From assembly GCA_964035545.1 (NCBI GenBank), contig OZ037771.1, forward strand, positions 8,170,408-8,234,407: a stretch of 64,000 nucleotides of DNA, read 5' to 3'. Under the pieces are notes generated by a model that saw only the letters and a program-made list of their open reading frames with translations, ran no database searches and was not told the DNA's origin. Shown here piece after piece: positions 25,401-35,500 of the stretch (its first letter is position 1; each line of letters starts with the position of its first letter). This DNA is from Bugula neritina. Lineage: Eukaryota; Bryozoa; Gymnolaemata; Cheilostomatida; Bugulidae. Position numbers and translations under genes: made by a program.

Positions 25401-26418
25401 TGATCCTTCAGCCGTATTGAACAGGTCAATCTGTCCATATAAAGTACTAAAAATGTAAAATCAGAGGGAAATATCACAGACATGCATTTTGGTCAACTAT
25501 ATTTGTAAGAGTTATAAAATCTCATTGTATAAATTCAACATGTGCCAAAGATGACCAAGTGAATGGTTATTGAATTATATTAGGGGCCAAGCAGTCTCAT
25601 GGTAGGTAGATACTTGAGTATCAGAAGTGTATCTCCACCGAATATACTACAATCAATAGAGACAGCGAATAAAGGAAAAATCAATGAGCCCAATGAAAGG
25701 CAGTGTAGTACATTCCACACTACGGATGTGAATGAAATCAAGAGTGTAGGGCGAGTAGGCTTGTGCTTAAAATAGACATATAGTAGCGGAGAGAAAGGCG
25801 TATGCACTCAGTCACGTAGGCATCTAGGGTACTAGTGCTAATGGGCTAAGAACGTACTAAGAAAAGCCTGATAACCAGTCTACTCTATTGCATGTACACT
25901 TTAGTATGGATTACAACATTCATATAATTATAAAGTAGAGCAGGAATGTACACCTTCCAACAGGAGTTGGTTGCCAAGCATTCCTACAGACTGTTGGGCA
26001 TAAAACCACGACGTGATTAATCTTGCACATACTCTATATTGGCATGAGAACATCTGAATGACTTATTTGGAAGTCTCGGATTTAAATGACGCAACCACAG
26101 CTTAGTCATCTGGATAACCAGATTCTGGAATCAGTAGGTCAGGAAACGCAAAGCTACTGGTTCCCATTAACAACTAGTAGTATTTATTTTGGAGAACTCA
26201 ATCCTATTGGGTGTTGGAAATAGTTCTTACTCTGTTGCTGAATATCTGGACAAAATATTTCAGCTTTTTATTTTATCAATGAACATTTAGTAACATGGCA
26301 CAACATTGTGCTCACTTTAGCTTTAAATATATGCAGCTGAAACATACCTGTCAAAGCTTTTCAGTTTTTCCATTTCAGCCGGAGTAAGTTCATTGTCCAG
26401 TGGTTGCTCTAGAGTCAT
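10484..26418 (-). CDS. KDM6A: Lysine-specific histone H3K27 demethylase KDM6A/UTX (complete)
   Basis: An Fe(II)/2-oxoglutarate JmjC demethylase that removes methyl groups from H3K27 in the nucleus, within MLL3/4 (COMPASS-like) complexes. Exons in transcript order: 26418-26348, 25446-25377, 24971-24854, 23661-23553, 22160-22040, 21441-21387, 20990-20862, 19701-19476, 18927-18752, 18409-18239, 17991-17864, 17410-17234, 17147-17096, 16697-16518, 16323-16152, 15955-15789, 15453-15202, 15089-14756, 14228-14084, 13682-13498, 12608-12482, 12112-12025, 10934-10795, 10495-10484. All phases match; total 1134 codons plus stop. TPRs span about residues 60-360. A linker with PSPKKRR (likely NLS) and [10 protein letters not shown] follows, then [12 protein letters not shown]-like [12 protein letters not shown] and the JmjC domain from about 800. 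An acceptor just upstream of the ATG (26424-26425) implies a 5' UTR exon further right. Human UTX is longer (about 1400 residues), mainly in the linker. Single invertebrate UTX versus UTY is not distinguishable. Confidence 0.95.
10935..11400. repeat. 28-bp minisatellite, about 16-17 copies, touching the KDM6A exon 23 acceptor
   Basis: The unit on the plus strand starts CTAGTACTACAACATATAAG and is 28 bases long, shown by starts at 10935 and 10963. It begins exactly at the acceptor of KDM6A exon 23. On the minus strand each intact unit ends GTAGTACTAG followed by ATG, the same bases as the real acceptor and the first exon bases. Confidence 0.95.
12025..12608 (-). other. KDM6A: KDM6A C-terminal zinc-binding domain (exons 21-22)
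   Basis: Two CxxC pairs, C1051/C1054 in HYCFSCE and C1075/C1078 in VYCIDC, match the GATA-like zinc module that helps UTX-type enzymes recognise the H3 tail. The preceding IVWHGR motif matches the family. The interval between pairs is three residues shorter than in human UTX. Confidence 0.9.
12165..12425. repeat. About 20-bp minisatellite in KDM6A intron 21
   Basis: Imperfect copies of a unit like CATACAATACTATGACACAT fill most of the intron between exons 21 and 22. They begin roughly 55 bases downstream of the exon 21 donor (gene strand). Confidence 0.9.
13498..15089 (-). other. KDM6A: KDM6A JmjC catalytic core (exons 18-20)
   Basis: Residues around 800-1013. The iron ligands are visible: H866 and E868 in RTPAHQEN, and H946 in GAPHWVQA. 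The spacing of 80 residues from first to last histidine equals that of human UTX (H1146, E1148, H1226). The FGTNVDLSD entry segment, NIGPGDCEW and [10 protein letters not shown] are also conserved, so the enzyme should be active. The GWCNNIAWN segment opens exon 20. Confidence 0.95.
14598..14716. repeat. 19-bp-type minisatellite in KDM6A intron 18
   Basis: Copies of a unit like TACTGTGACATACTGTATG, with variants, lie about 40 bases downstream of the exon 18 donor at 14755. Exon 18 is the exon carrying the HQE iron ligands. Confidence 0.9.
16759..16791. repeat. 13-bp inverted repeat with 7-base loop
   Basis: AAACTTTCATATA at 16759-16771 is repeated in reverse complement at 16779-16791. It lies in KDM6A intron 13 and can form a hairpin in RNA. 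No function is implied. Confidence 0.9.
17631..17841 (+). mobile_element. tRNA-derived SINE, near-complete, with target-site duplication
   Basis: Pol III promoter boxes are well formed: A box TGGTCTAAGGG at 17635-17645 and B box GGTTCGAACCC at 17679-17689, at tRNA-like spacing. The body continues with AGGCCATTGGTGATGTTAGG, CAGTCATAATTGCTCCTGTG, and the 3' end CTCACAGGGATAGCGACTAT, ending in a short T run. Flanking AAGTGAAGCA (17621-17630) and AAGTGAATCA (17842-17851) form a 10-base target-site duplication with one mismatch. It sits in KDM6A intron 11, in antisense orientation to the gene. The same family occurs at 4.7, 23.3, 31.0 and 48.2 kb. Confidence 0.88.
19375..19501. repeat. 32-bp tandem repeat spanning the KDM6A exon 8 donor
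   Basis: Four copies start at 19375, 19407, 19439 and 19471, each CCTACCCTATAGAGCACCAG plus 12 more bases. The fourth copy is partly coding: it holds the last codons of exon 8 (TWCSIG) and the 5' splice site at 19475/19476. Confidence 0.95.
20369..20503. repeat. 35-bp minisatellite, four copies
   Basis: Copies start at 20369, 20404, 20439 and 20474. The unit begins CAAGTACACTAGACTACCAA and ends ACTGTGT. It lies in KDM6A intron 7. Confidence 0.93.
20640..20850. repeat. (GTAT/CATG)-type degenerate microsatellite
   Basis: An irregular mix of TATG, GTAT and CATG units fills the first 200 bases of KDM6A intron 7. It starts about 12 bases downstream of the exon 7 donor at 20861. It creates long spurious open frames on both strands. 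Confidence 0.9.
22604..22840. repeat. 15-bp minisatellite
   Basis: About 15 copies of a unit alternating between TGTACATCTCTACCC and AGTATACCTCTACCT. It lies in KDM6A intron 4, well away from both junctions. Confidence 0.92.
23309..23386 (-). mobile_element. 3' fragment of the SINE family
   Basis: The plus strand reads TTATAGTCACTATCTCTGTG, AGAAACCCCTGATGGAAAGG and GCTAAAGACTT. This is the reverse complement of the SINE 3' end. The tRNA head is missing, as expected for a truncated insertion. It lies in KDM6A intron 4. Confidence 0.8.
24355..24585. repeat. 39-bp minisatellite built of TACTACAGT words
   Basis: Copies of GTGTACTACAACTCTTACTA plus 19 bases are spaced 39 bases apart (24487, 24526). 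Flanking copies are less regular. It lies in KDM6A intron 3, about 270 bases downstream of the exon 3 donor. Confidence 0.9.
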
Positions 26419-26423
26419 GGTGT

Positions 26424-29405
26424 CTAAATTCAAAAAATGTACCCAATTTTATAAAAAAGCAATGAATTATAACAAATCTTAAATATAAATTCAACTAGTC
26501 AAGAAGTGTTGAAAAAAAAACATTTAAAACTTAGAGCATGACTGTTAAGAGAAAATATGTAAATATAGCGCAACTTGCAGCGCTACGCATCGCAGAACAG
26601 CAAAGTTAAAATAGAGTAGTAAGCACAATACACATATATAACAATACACACTTTTTGTGTGTGTGAAAAAGGTGTAAAAAAAGGAAAATCAAAATTCAAC
26701 TCATTAACACCAGAGTTAGTTAAAATGTCAACTTAGTAGGTACTTCTGTAATAAAATTTGTCCATCAACAGCATTATTTAACTTTATTGATTACAAATGA
26801 TTTAACAAAAAAAAATAATTTGGGTTATAAACTATTTTTACAGTAAGACAAAAAACAAAGCAGAAGGAGCTGCAAAACCTTGTTTAGAATTGGTAAAAAA
26901 CACAAACTCACACTACTATGCACCAATTACAACCATAATATTAAATCTAAATGTAATATTTTTATTTTACTACTGTACAATTTATTTAAAGTATGAATAG
27001 CTATAGATAAATATTCATATAGTAGTACTACGTACTAACAAATAGTAACACTAATACTAATATTAGTAACATAAAATAGTAGTGCTAATAATAGTATTAT
27101 TATTTGCATTTGCTTTCAGATTAATGATGGATTAGTGCATTAATTTCAACTGTCAGCCTTGACTATTACAATTATCGCACTTATGCTGTCTCACGGATTC
27201 ACATAGCCAATACTAGTAGTACTAAATTTACTATTAAAATTAGACATAGCTTTGGAGTAAATCAAGACATAATCAAAGCTAAAGCTCTAAAAAATGGTCT
27301 TGATGACTGTAACTGTAGCACTAATAGTAATAGCCAATAGATAGTGACTATTAAGAACTGAATAGTCAAGAGTGAAAACTTTAGCCAAACATTACAATAT
27401 TAGGTCAGTAAGTGTGGTCAAAACTGTAACTTTAAGTTCGTAGCTACATTTACACTTAGTCTTACTCCTATGCAGCCCAATGGCAAAAGACAATAAGCAT
27501 AGTCATACTAATTGCTTTAATAGCAATTAACACTAGCAATAACCCCACTGTATTATGACTTGTCTTATATGTAATCATTTTCATGAATACTATTCACTTT
27601 TGTCTTAGGCTTTACATTGCTTCTGAGTACTGTAATTGCCATTGTAATTGTTACTATAAACAAAATAATATTATAAACCTTAAACTCTGTCTTACTCTAA
27701 CTGTTTCTCTTACTCTTGGGCTCAAGTTGAAGAAAAAATAAAATAAAAAATAATTTCAGTAAGTATCATTATAGTTATACTCAATGTCATTATAATATGA
27801 ATAATATTATTGGTGATGCCCATAGACTTGGTCATACCCATACTGATACTGATAGCCATAAACATACTCATATATAAATATTAGCCCACGACTATAATGA
27901 TACCGACAATCATAATATTTTAATAATAATCATGATCATAACGATAATGATGTTTATAATATTAATAATAGTTATAATAATTATTATATTATTAAATACT
28001 ATTTGTTTATGTTGTGAAGGTTACATAGATGACACATTCAATGGTAATGGCTCACCATTTACATCAGCAACTAAGTAGCAAAGCCTTGAGGTTGATGAGT
28101 AAACCACAAGGAGTTACACTTACTGTTAGGAAGGCTGGCCAGCCAATTTACTATTTAGTAACAATATTAATAGTCAATTAAGATCAATGTCATAGAGTTA
28201 CTGTCAGCCACTGACTTTGACCACCACTAATCAACTTCAAGTAAAAGTGAATACACTTCAAGTCAATTAATAGTAATTGAATTTGATAAAATAAATACAT
28301 TATTAAACAGTACGAGTATCAGGATCAGTATGAGTATGACTATAACTATTTTACTTACAGTTACTATTCAAATATTAATATTAAATAATTATATTTATAA
28401 TATTAATATTATTAATAACATTAACATAAAATTTAATATTCAGCTTATTTTTAAATTTAATAACTATTTTAATTTATTTATACTAATTCAAATTGTAGTT
28501 TACTAGTTATCACTAATACTAATACTAATACTAATAGTAATAGTAATACTAATAATAATAACACTAATAAATTCGCTCATAATATTTAGAATACATGTTA
28601 CTAAGTCGAATAACACTCGCCTTGTATTACGTTATTACACAGGTGTTTTTAGGAAACCCACTTAGAGCTGAAACTGGGAGCATCGGTAGTTGACAACTGA
28701 TCTTGGAGTTTTAAGTTTCTGCTAAAAATATTGAGTAGCCTTAGTTTTTTATCTCAGTACTTAGTTTGCTTGACTGATCTGGACTTATCAAAACCCGCCC
28801 ACATTATAACCGATAAAATAAAAATCGTTGTACTAAACTTGATAAGAAAGAAAGTGTAGAAATAGGCTACCATCAAAAGGAAAACAATAGCAGTAGAAAT
28901 AGTATTTCCTGATTTTTTTAAAAATATCATTTGTAGTTTTTTTTTAAAGTTTAATAAATAAATAATTTAATTATTTAAAATTTAAATTGTTAAAGGTTTC
29001 ACTCTTAATTGATTTGTCTCACATGCGTCTTTAGTTATGTAAAATAAGGTACAAAGATTTTACGAGCTCTGTAAGACTGCATATATTCAAGCCTCAGCTG
29101 TTTCCTCTATAAACATAAGCGGTCGCTTTAAACATTCATTCAAATAACAACACTGTCTTTAAGATTTTGTTGTAGGTGTAATTTAGGAATATTACTATAT
29201 CTACAAGCGACTGGGCTAAGCATACAATTGCATTGCTGTAATATAAATATGTTTTGATGATCATATTCATCATGATATAAAAATTGGTTTATATCCTATT
29301 AGTATTACTATTTTACCCAGCACTGCCACTAGCACTAGCAGTAGCCTAGGACTAGCAGTACCTCAAGCTGAAGCTGCACTCTGAATTTAGTTTTACCCGA
29401 GGCCG
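26424..29405. other. Head-to-head intergenic region between KDM6A and RTTN
   Basis: It must hold the 5' UTR exon(s) and promoters of both divergent genes. The sequence is very AT-rich and from about 27000 is dominated by degenerate words such as ACTAAT, AATAGT, CATACT and GATAAT with 3- and 6-base periodicity. I found no CpG-rich core, no clear TATA and no further ORF. Confidence 0.6.
28511..28572. repeat. Imperfect (ACTAAT)n hexamer/trinucleotide repeat
   Basis: Runs of ACTAAT, AGTAAT and AATAAT. This is the cleanest part of a much longer degenerate tract running from about 27000 to 30060. Confidence 0.85.
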
Positions 29406-29520
29406 ATGGAAACCAGGTCTACTTCCAGTGTGAGTGTTAAACTTACTGTTAAAGCTGATGGTGATCCTGATAAAACTATTCATGCTACGCCTACTGTTAG
29501 GAATTTTGTGAACAAGCTTG
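29406..29520 (+). other. RTTN: RTTN candidate first coding exon
   Basis: The frame from ATG 29406 ends NFVNKL plus one base before gtaagt at 29521. Joined to exon 2 it gives KLDHNQEEVR, aligning without gaps to KLGHQLAEIR of human rotatin, and the phase is right. The 29 or so residues before that match have no counterpart in human rotatin and are drawn from the same degenerate repeat vocabulary as the flanking DNA. A shorter exon using the acceptor-like ctgttag ending at 29500, with the start codon elsewhere, is possible. Confidence 0.65.
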
Positions 29521-32500
29521 GTAAGTACGGAGTCGAAAGTATAAATTATTCATTAAATTTAATGAATAAATTTAAAAATAATATTAATATTACCATTATC
29601 CAAAGTGATACTCAATCTCATAGTCATAATGATAATCATAATGTTACACTTAGTCTTACCGGCTACTCATACTATCACATACATGATACTGCTAGTACTA
29701 TTTCAATTTGTACTGCTCTGTACACTGTCTGTACTTTGTGGTATCTAAAATGAGACTAAGAACAAGGCGTAGGCTTAGGTCTAAACTTAAGCTTGAGCTT
29801 AAAGGTAAAACTAAAAGCCAACACCCTGTCAACAGTAATTCAGTCTCACTAACAATGAGAAGTTAGGGTTACTGTAAGTGTAATACTAACATTAGCTGTA
29901 AGACTAAGTCACCAATGCCAGCTCAGATATTGTAGTATTACTAGCAGTAGAAGTAACTGAAATTTTGAAAGTTAAATGTAAAACTAAACGTCACACTTAA
30001 CCTTAGTCTTTCACTTACAATCCTACAATGAGTCAAACTAATGTAACAGTAACAGTACCCTTAGCTTTGCAATTAATTTAAGGTTTTGATGAATTGAACT
30101 TAAAGCGAACCAAAATTGTGATACTGATTATCATAGAGCTGTTACTTATTTATGTAAGTATTAAATATTGTATAAGTATTTGTATAATCATTATATTATA
30201 TACTATAGCAAATAATAATGTCATAGATAAAATATGATTACATAATAAGCAATTTAAGTTTTTTTATTCTAGTGTTGTTATACAATTAAATGTCTTATGC
30301 CTATGACAATAGCTAAAGAGGCATGTGTCTTTTGGTAAAAATTTGAAAGTTCAACATTTTCATAAAGATTAACCATACAATTACAAAATATATATATGTA
30401 TATAATTTAATAACATCAATTAAACATTTTTTTCCTTGTTATTGAGCTGTAAGTTGTGAAAAATTAAGTTGTTAATTGATTTCTCTATTATCTTTATATG
30501 TTTTGTATTTGTGTTGCTTCACTTCAAGAAATTCTTCAAAAAGGTTTTTACATGCCTAGTTAATCCCATATGGAGTATAAAATACCCCTATACCCAATTC
30601 AATGATCAAAATATAAACTGTGAAAACTAATAGTTTTGATATTGGCATGAACAAAGACAAATTTGTGTTTTTGTTTTAATATCTTTTTTGTGTGTCATTT
30701 TGATAAGAAATTTGGAATGCAGAAATTTGGATTTATTTTCAATTTTAGTAAAGCAGAAAGCTTTCATAATGAGTAATAACATATATCTTGTCCCAGAAAT
30801 TACCCCAAGACTACAATCTTCAAAGTTGCTAACTATTTTGGTTTGGTTTACTATTTTCTATGTTGTTGGACATGTTAATTGTGTGTGAAAAAACTCACAC
30901 AAGTTTATAGTCACTATCCCTGTGAGAAAACCCTAATGGAAGGGGTTGTTAAATTGGGATAAGCACTTATGTAGATGAGGCACAGGAGTAATTATGACTG
31001 GATGCTCTTCCTAACATCATCAATGGCCTTTACTGGGTCTCGAACCCATTATTTTGTGTTTACTAGGCAAGCGCTCTAACCCCTAGACCACAGCTGCTCT
31101 CTTATTGTATTGTATGTATGTGAGATATCTTTAATTAAAGCTACACTTATTGGGCTATCTAGCAAAAATACAACTAGTCTATTTAATTAGACTCTCTTCT
31201 TTAAAATATGTTTTAAAGTTGTTCCAATTTAAAGAGCAAGTAACATTGTATGATTTTGAAGAATGCTTTCCACACTTGACTTTTAACAGGAAAATTAGTT
31301 TTACAGACACATTTGTTTAGGTTTGTTCAAGTTTAAAGCAGAGTTGAGCCTAGTTTGTGAAATAATTACTTCTTTTCCTTTGCACATTGTCACACCATGT
31401 GCCTGTGATGTGACTGTGATTTACAGAGTCATGTGACAAAAATATAATACTTTTATTGGTTCAACAAGCCAAGTTTGGCTGGTGATGAGAAGAGCTCAAT
31501 TGGGAGTTATTTGCTCAATCATATTCAATAGATCACAATCAAGAAGAAGTAAGAATAAGAGCCTTAGATAATATCATCAATAAGTTGAGTTATGGTATCG
31601 TCTCCTCCCTTGATCTTGCCTGTGATCATACTTTGATCTCTAAACTTCTAAACTGGCTGCAGAGGCCTTCAACCATCAGACAGGCAGAATGTCTCCGGCT
31701 ACTTCTACAATTGTGTAATGTAAGTAAGCTTCATTAAAACATTGGTTTTTTTATTTTTTTCTATTGCTAAGGAGAAAATATACCATTTTGCAATGTTTAG
31801 CTTTCCTATACGGAGCAGGCAAACAGCCACTATATTAAACTCATAAGTTTTGTCTTTAGTTGAGTTGGTGTAATTTGAGTTTTTTGCATTGTGGATATAT
31901 TATTCTGGGGCAGGAGCAGCACACTATAATCATGGGCATTTGCTAGTAGGTTAGCCTATTACTAAACTACTGCTCACAAAGCTCTTTTTACTTTTTGGCC
32001 TCAGAGGTAAATATCTTGTATTTTGGCTGCTTATACCCCAGATGTGTAGAGTATGTAGTTATGTGATGCAGGAGGAGGTTGCTTGCAATACCGCGGTCAG
32101 TCTTGGTGGAGTCCAGACCCTCCAGTCACTCAAGAGTGAGTCTACAGGTGAATGCCAGACTATCATAGATGAAATCTTAGGAAAGATATACATCACCTGC
32201 ACCTACGTTACACAGCCAGAAGGCAGCTCAAACCCGACAGCATACAAACCTTCTGCACAAAAACCAGTTCATCCAGATCACTCATCATTTTCTAGAAGCA
32301 GTATGTTTTCTCTTCCACCTTGTCATGAATTTTAGTGAGATTGTTTAAGTGTTTTAGCATACAATACCGCACTACCGGCAACAGTTTTTTGTTAAACTTG
32401 CTTGTGTGCAAGCTTGTGTGATCGTAAATTATAAGGTTTCACTTTTTTTCATGCATTAATCTTGTGGTTTACCACTTACCATATTCTGACTGAGATGTTC

Positions 32501-35500
32501 TGTAAAAAATTTGATTTATTCCATTTTAATACATACATTGTTACTGGCATGTAATTTATGTAAGTAAAATGTTAAACAATACCTGACATAAAGCTATTAT
32601 ACCTTTTGATTGATAGAACACCTATTCGTAGCTTTAAGGAATTTGTATTTGATTAAATACATTTAGTATTCAATGAACTTTTATATTGTAAAGGTAAACG
32701 TGCACCAATACATGCTAATGAAAAAGTGCAAAGTTCACCATCTACTGATGTAGCTAGCCAACTGCTGCCTGTTAGAGGTCAGCATGAGACTAGAGAGACT
32801 GACAGCGCACCAGCACAGGATTGGTACAATCAGGTAGAGCAGAATGATGACAATGGTAAGAGCAGTTTCAACAACCGCTACCTATTTTTCACATAGCCTA
32901 TGCACTACAAAATAAATATTTAACTCTGCAATTTATAAATTTTAAATTACAGTTCTTGGATTCTCGTATATTAGAAATTTACTGATATGTTGAAAAAATA
33001 AATATTTTTATACTAACTGATTTCGCATTGGAGTCCTGCTCGTGATTACTGGAAGCAAGTGGTAGGGTCATTTAGTATTGATGTGCTTGTTTGCACAGGA
33101 ATTTTCTTGTTTCAGGGGCAGGATTTCTCGCTGTAGAATTTCCTTGGATTACCCTCTGTTCCACAGATATACATGTGTTGGAAAGTACCAGCCAGTGAGT
33201 AATATTTGTTCCTTGACTCGAAATTAAAATGTACTTTTAACTTTAAAATTGAATAATTTTCATTTTATAAGTTTTTTCAGCAAAACTTTAATTCACATGA
33301 AAATTTTGCTGTTTTTTGCAAATTGCTTCTTAGAGCAGGTAATCTATACTGTAGCGTATGATTGATTGATTCATTACATATCACAGGCATGAAAACATGT
33401 TTTGGAATTCAATATAAATAAGTAGACATGAGCAAAAATGGTAAAAAAAAGTCGAAACTCAGTAGGATTATTTAAAATAAAATATCTTTCAAAGTATTTA
33501 CAAGGCAGTGTAAGAACTATCTCTGCCCCATATTCCTCTATATTTAATGATTTGATATCTGTCAGAGGGCATTACTTCTTAATAGATGAACTAGATCTTC
33601 TTTATCTCATATTTATTTAGGTCGCTAGTATCCCAGGATCCTCAGCTCATTCTTTCAGCCTGTGAGTTCTTAGTTGATGTCATGCTCTTTGATTTTCCAG
33701 CAGAGATATTTCTACAGCGTCCACTGATAATGAAGGTATTTTTCTGATCTGATCACCCATAAAATAACTTCAGCTTCAACTATACATTTTGTGATTGCAA
33801 TCATATATGATTAGCTATTAAGATGTCTGCTATACGTGTAACAGAGGGCTGTTGTTCGGTGTTTCCAGGCAATGTCAATTTCCTAGCCTTATTGAATTAA
33901 CAACATGAATATTTAGTCACATATTTATTATGTTAAGCACTGATGAAACCAAGTAGCATCTTTACCTATGCGATCATTTCTCTGAATAGACTTTAATCAA
34001 GCTGCTCGGTAACACAGTGGATGCCCACAAAGTCTCGGATGTGTCACTGGCTGTGGTTGACACTCTCAACAGACTCTGTGATGTCATCAAATCCAGAATC
34101 AACTTCCACAAAGATCCTATAACATTTGCTCCAAAACAAGGTGAGCTATTTTGACATACTAGCAGCTTCAGCCAATAGACTATGATATGCTAGCAGCTTC
34201 AGCCAATAGACTATGACATACTAGCAGCTTCAGCCAATAGACTATGATATGCTAGCAGCTTCAGCCAATAGACTATGACATACTAGCAGCTTCAGCCAAT
34301 AGACTATGACATACTAGCAGCTTCAGCCAATAGACTATGACATACTAGCAGCTTTAACCAATAGACTATGATATACTAGCAGCTTCATTTATGTTTTGGA
34401 ATTTCCCAGCGGCTCTAGATTTTCAGCTTCTCATTTTTGTCATGATTAGCAATCAGTTGAATTTTTAGTAGACACAATAATAGTTGAAAGTGTGTTTTAC
34501 AGCACTTTATAAATCTGCACGTGCTCTATGCAAGTGCACAGTGACTATGCCTTGTAACATTTCTGTAGACATGTTGGGAATGTACCCCATGACTGGTGCA
34601 GTTGAAGGCAGCAAAGTGGATTCTAGTGCCAGCTCCTCAGTTGGCTCTAGCTCTACCTATTCCAGACCTTCTGTTATTGGCGTGAGTGACGATTTAGATA
34701 GTGATGACAAGACTCAGTCCACATCTCTGTAAGTGTACGTCTCTGTAAGTGTACGTCTTTGTAAGTGTACCTCTTTGTAAGTGTACCTCTTTGTAAGTGT
34801 ACATCTGCTGATTGATGTTTGTGTTTAATATTCATATTTTGATGTTTTCTACTTCTGTTTGTTGTATCTGCCTTTAAAGTATTGTCAGTCACTGGTTTAT
34901 GAAGCACAGAACTAGTCAATGTTTTTAACTTGTTGAATGATTATTGCATCTGAAGACATCAAATATATGCATGTGGTTTACTCAGAGTTGTGTCTATTCT
35001 ACTTTTAATGCATCATCCAGTAAATGACTTCGTCAAAAATATTTTAGCCGGTAAAACACAATACAATTTCTGGAACTTGTTTTGTTTAGATCTAACGAAG
35101 AAAATACTAAATCAAGCCATCGTTCAGTGTCTGTTCAAATGACCACTCCTAATGTGGAAGAGATTGAATTACAGGATCTACAGCTATTGCTGCCAAATTT
35201 TTGTCTACAGCTGCATAAGGTGGCAGTTTCACTTGTGGAGAGGTGCAACAACAGGTATACAATACCCTCTGATATACTATACTCTGATATACAATACCCT
35301 CTGATATACTATACCCTCTGATATACTATACAATACTCTCTGATATACTATGCTATACTCTCTGATATACTATACTATACACTCTGATATACTATACTAT
35401 ACTGAGTATACTCTCTCATATACTATACTATACTCTCTAATATACTATACTATACTCTCTGATATACTATGCTATACTCTCTGATATACTATACTATACA

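Noticed and set aside
29760-29815. Interstitial telomere repeats (TTAGG-like words)
   Set aside because: The words drift among GCTTAG, GTCTAA and AACTTA with no run of a single telomere unit, so degenerate hexamer DNA is the better description.
32042-32071. Ten extra codons at the start of RTTN exon 3
   Set aside because: The acceptor at 32041 is also in phase, but starting at 32072 gives the better-spaced match to human rotatin. Both remain possible.
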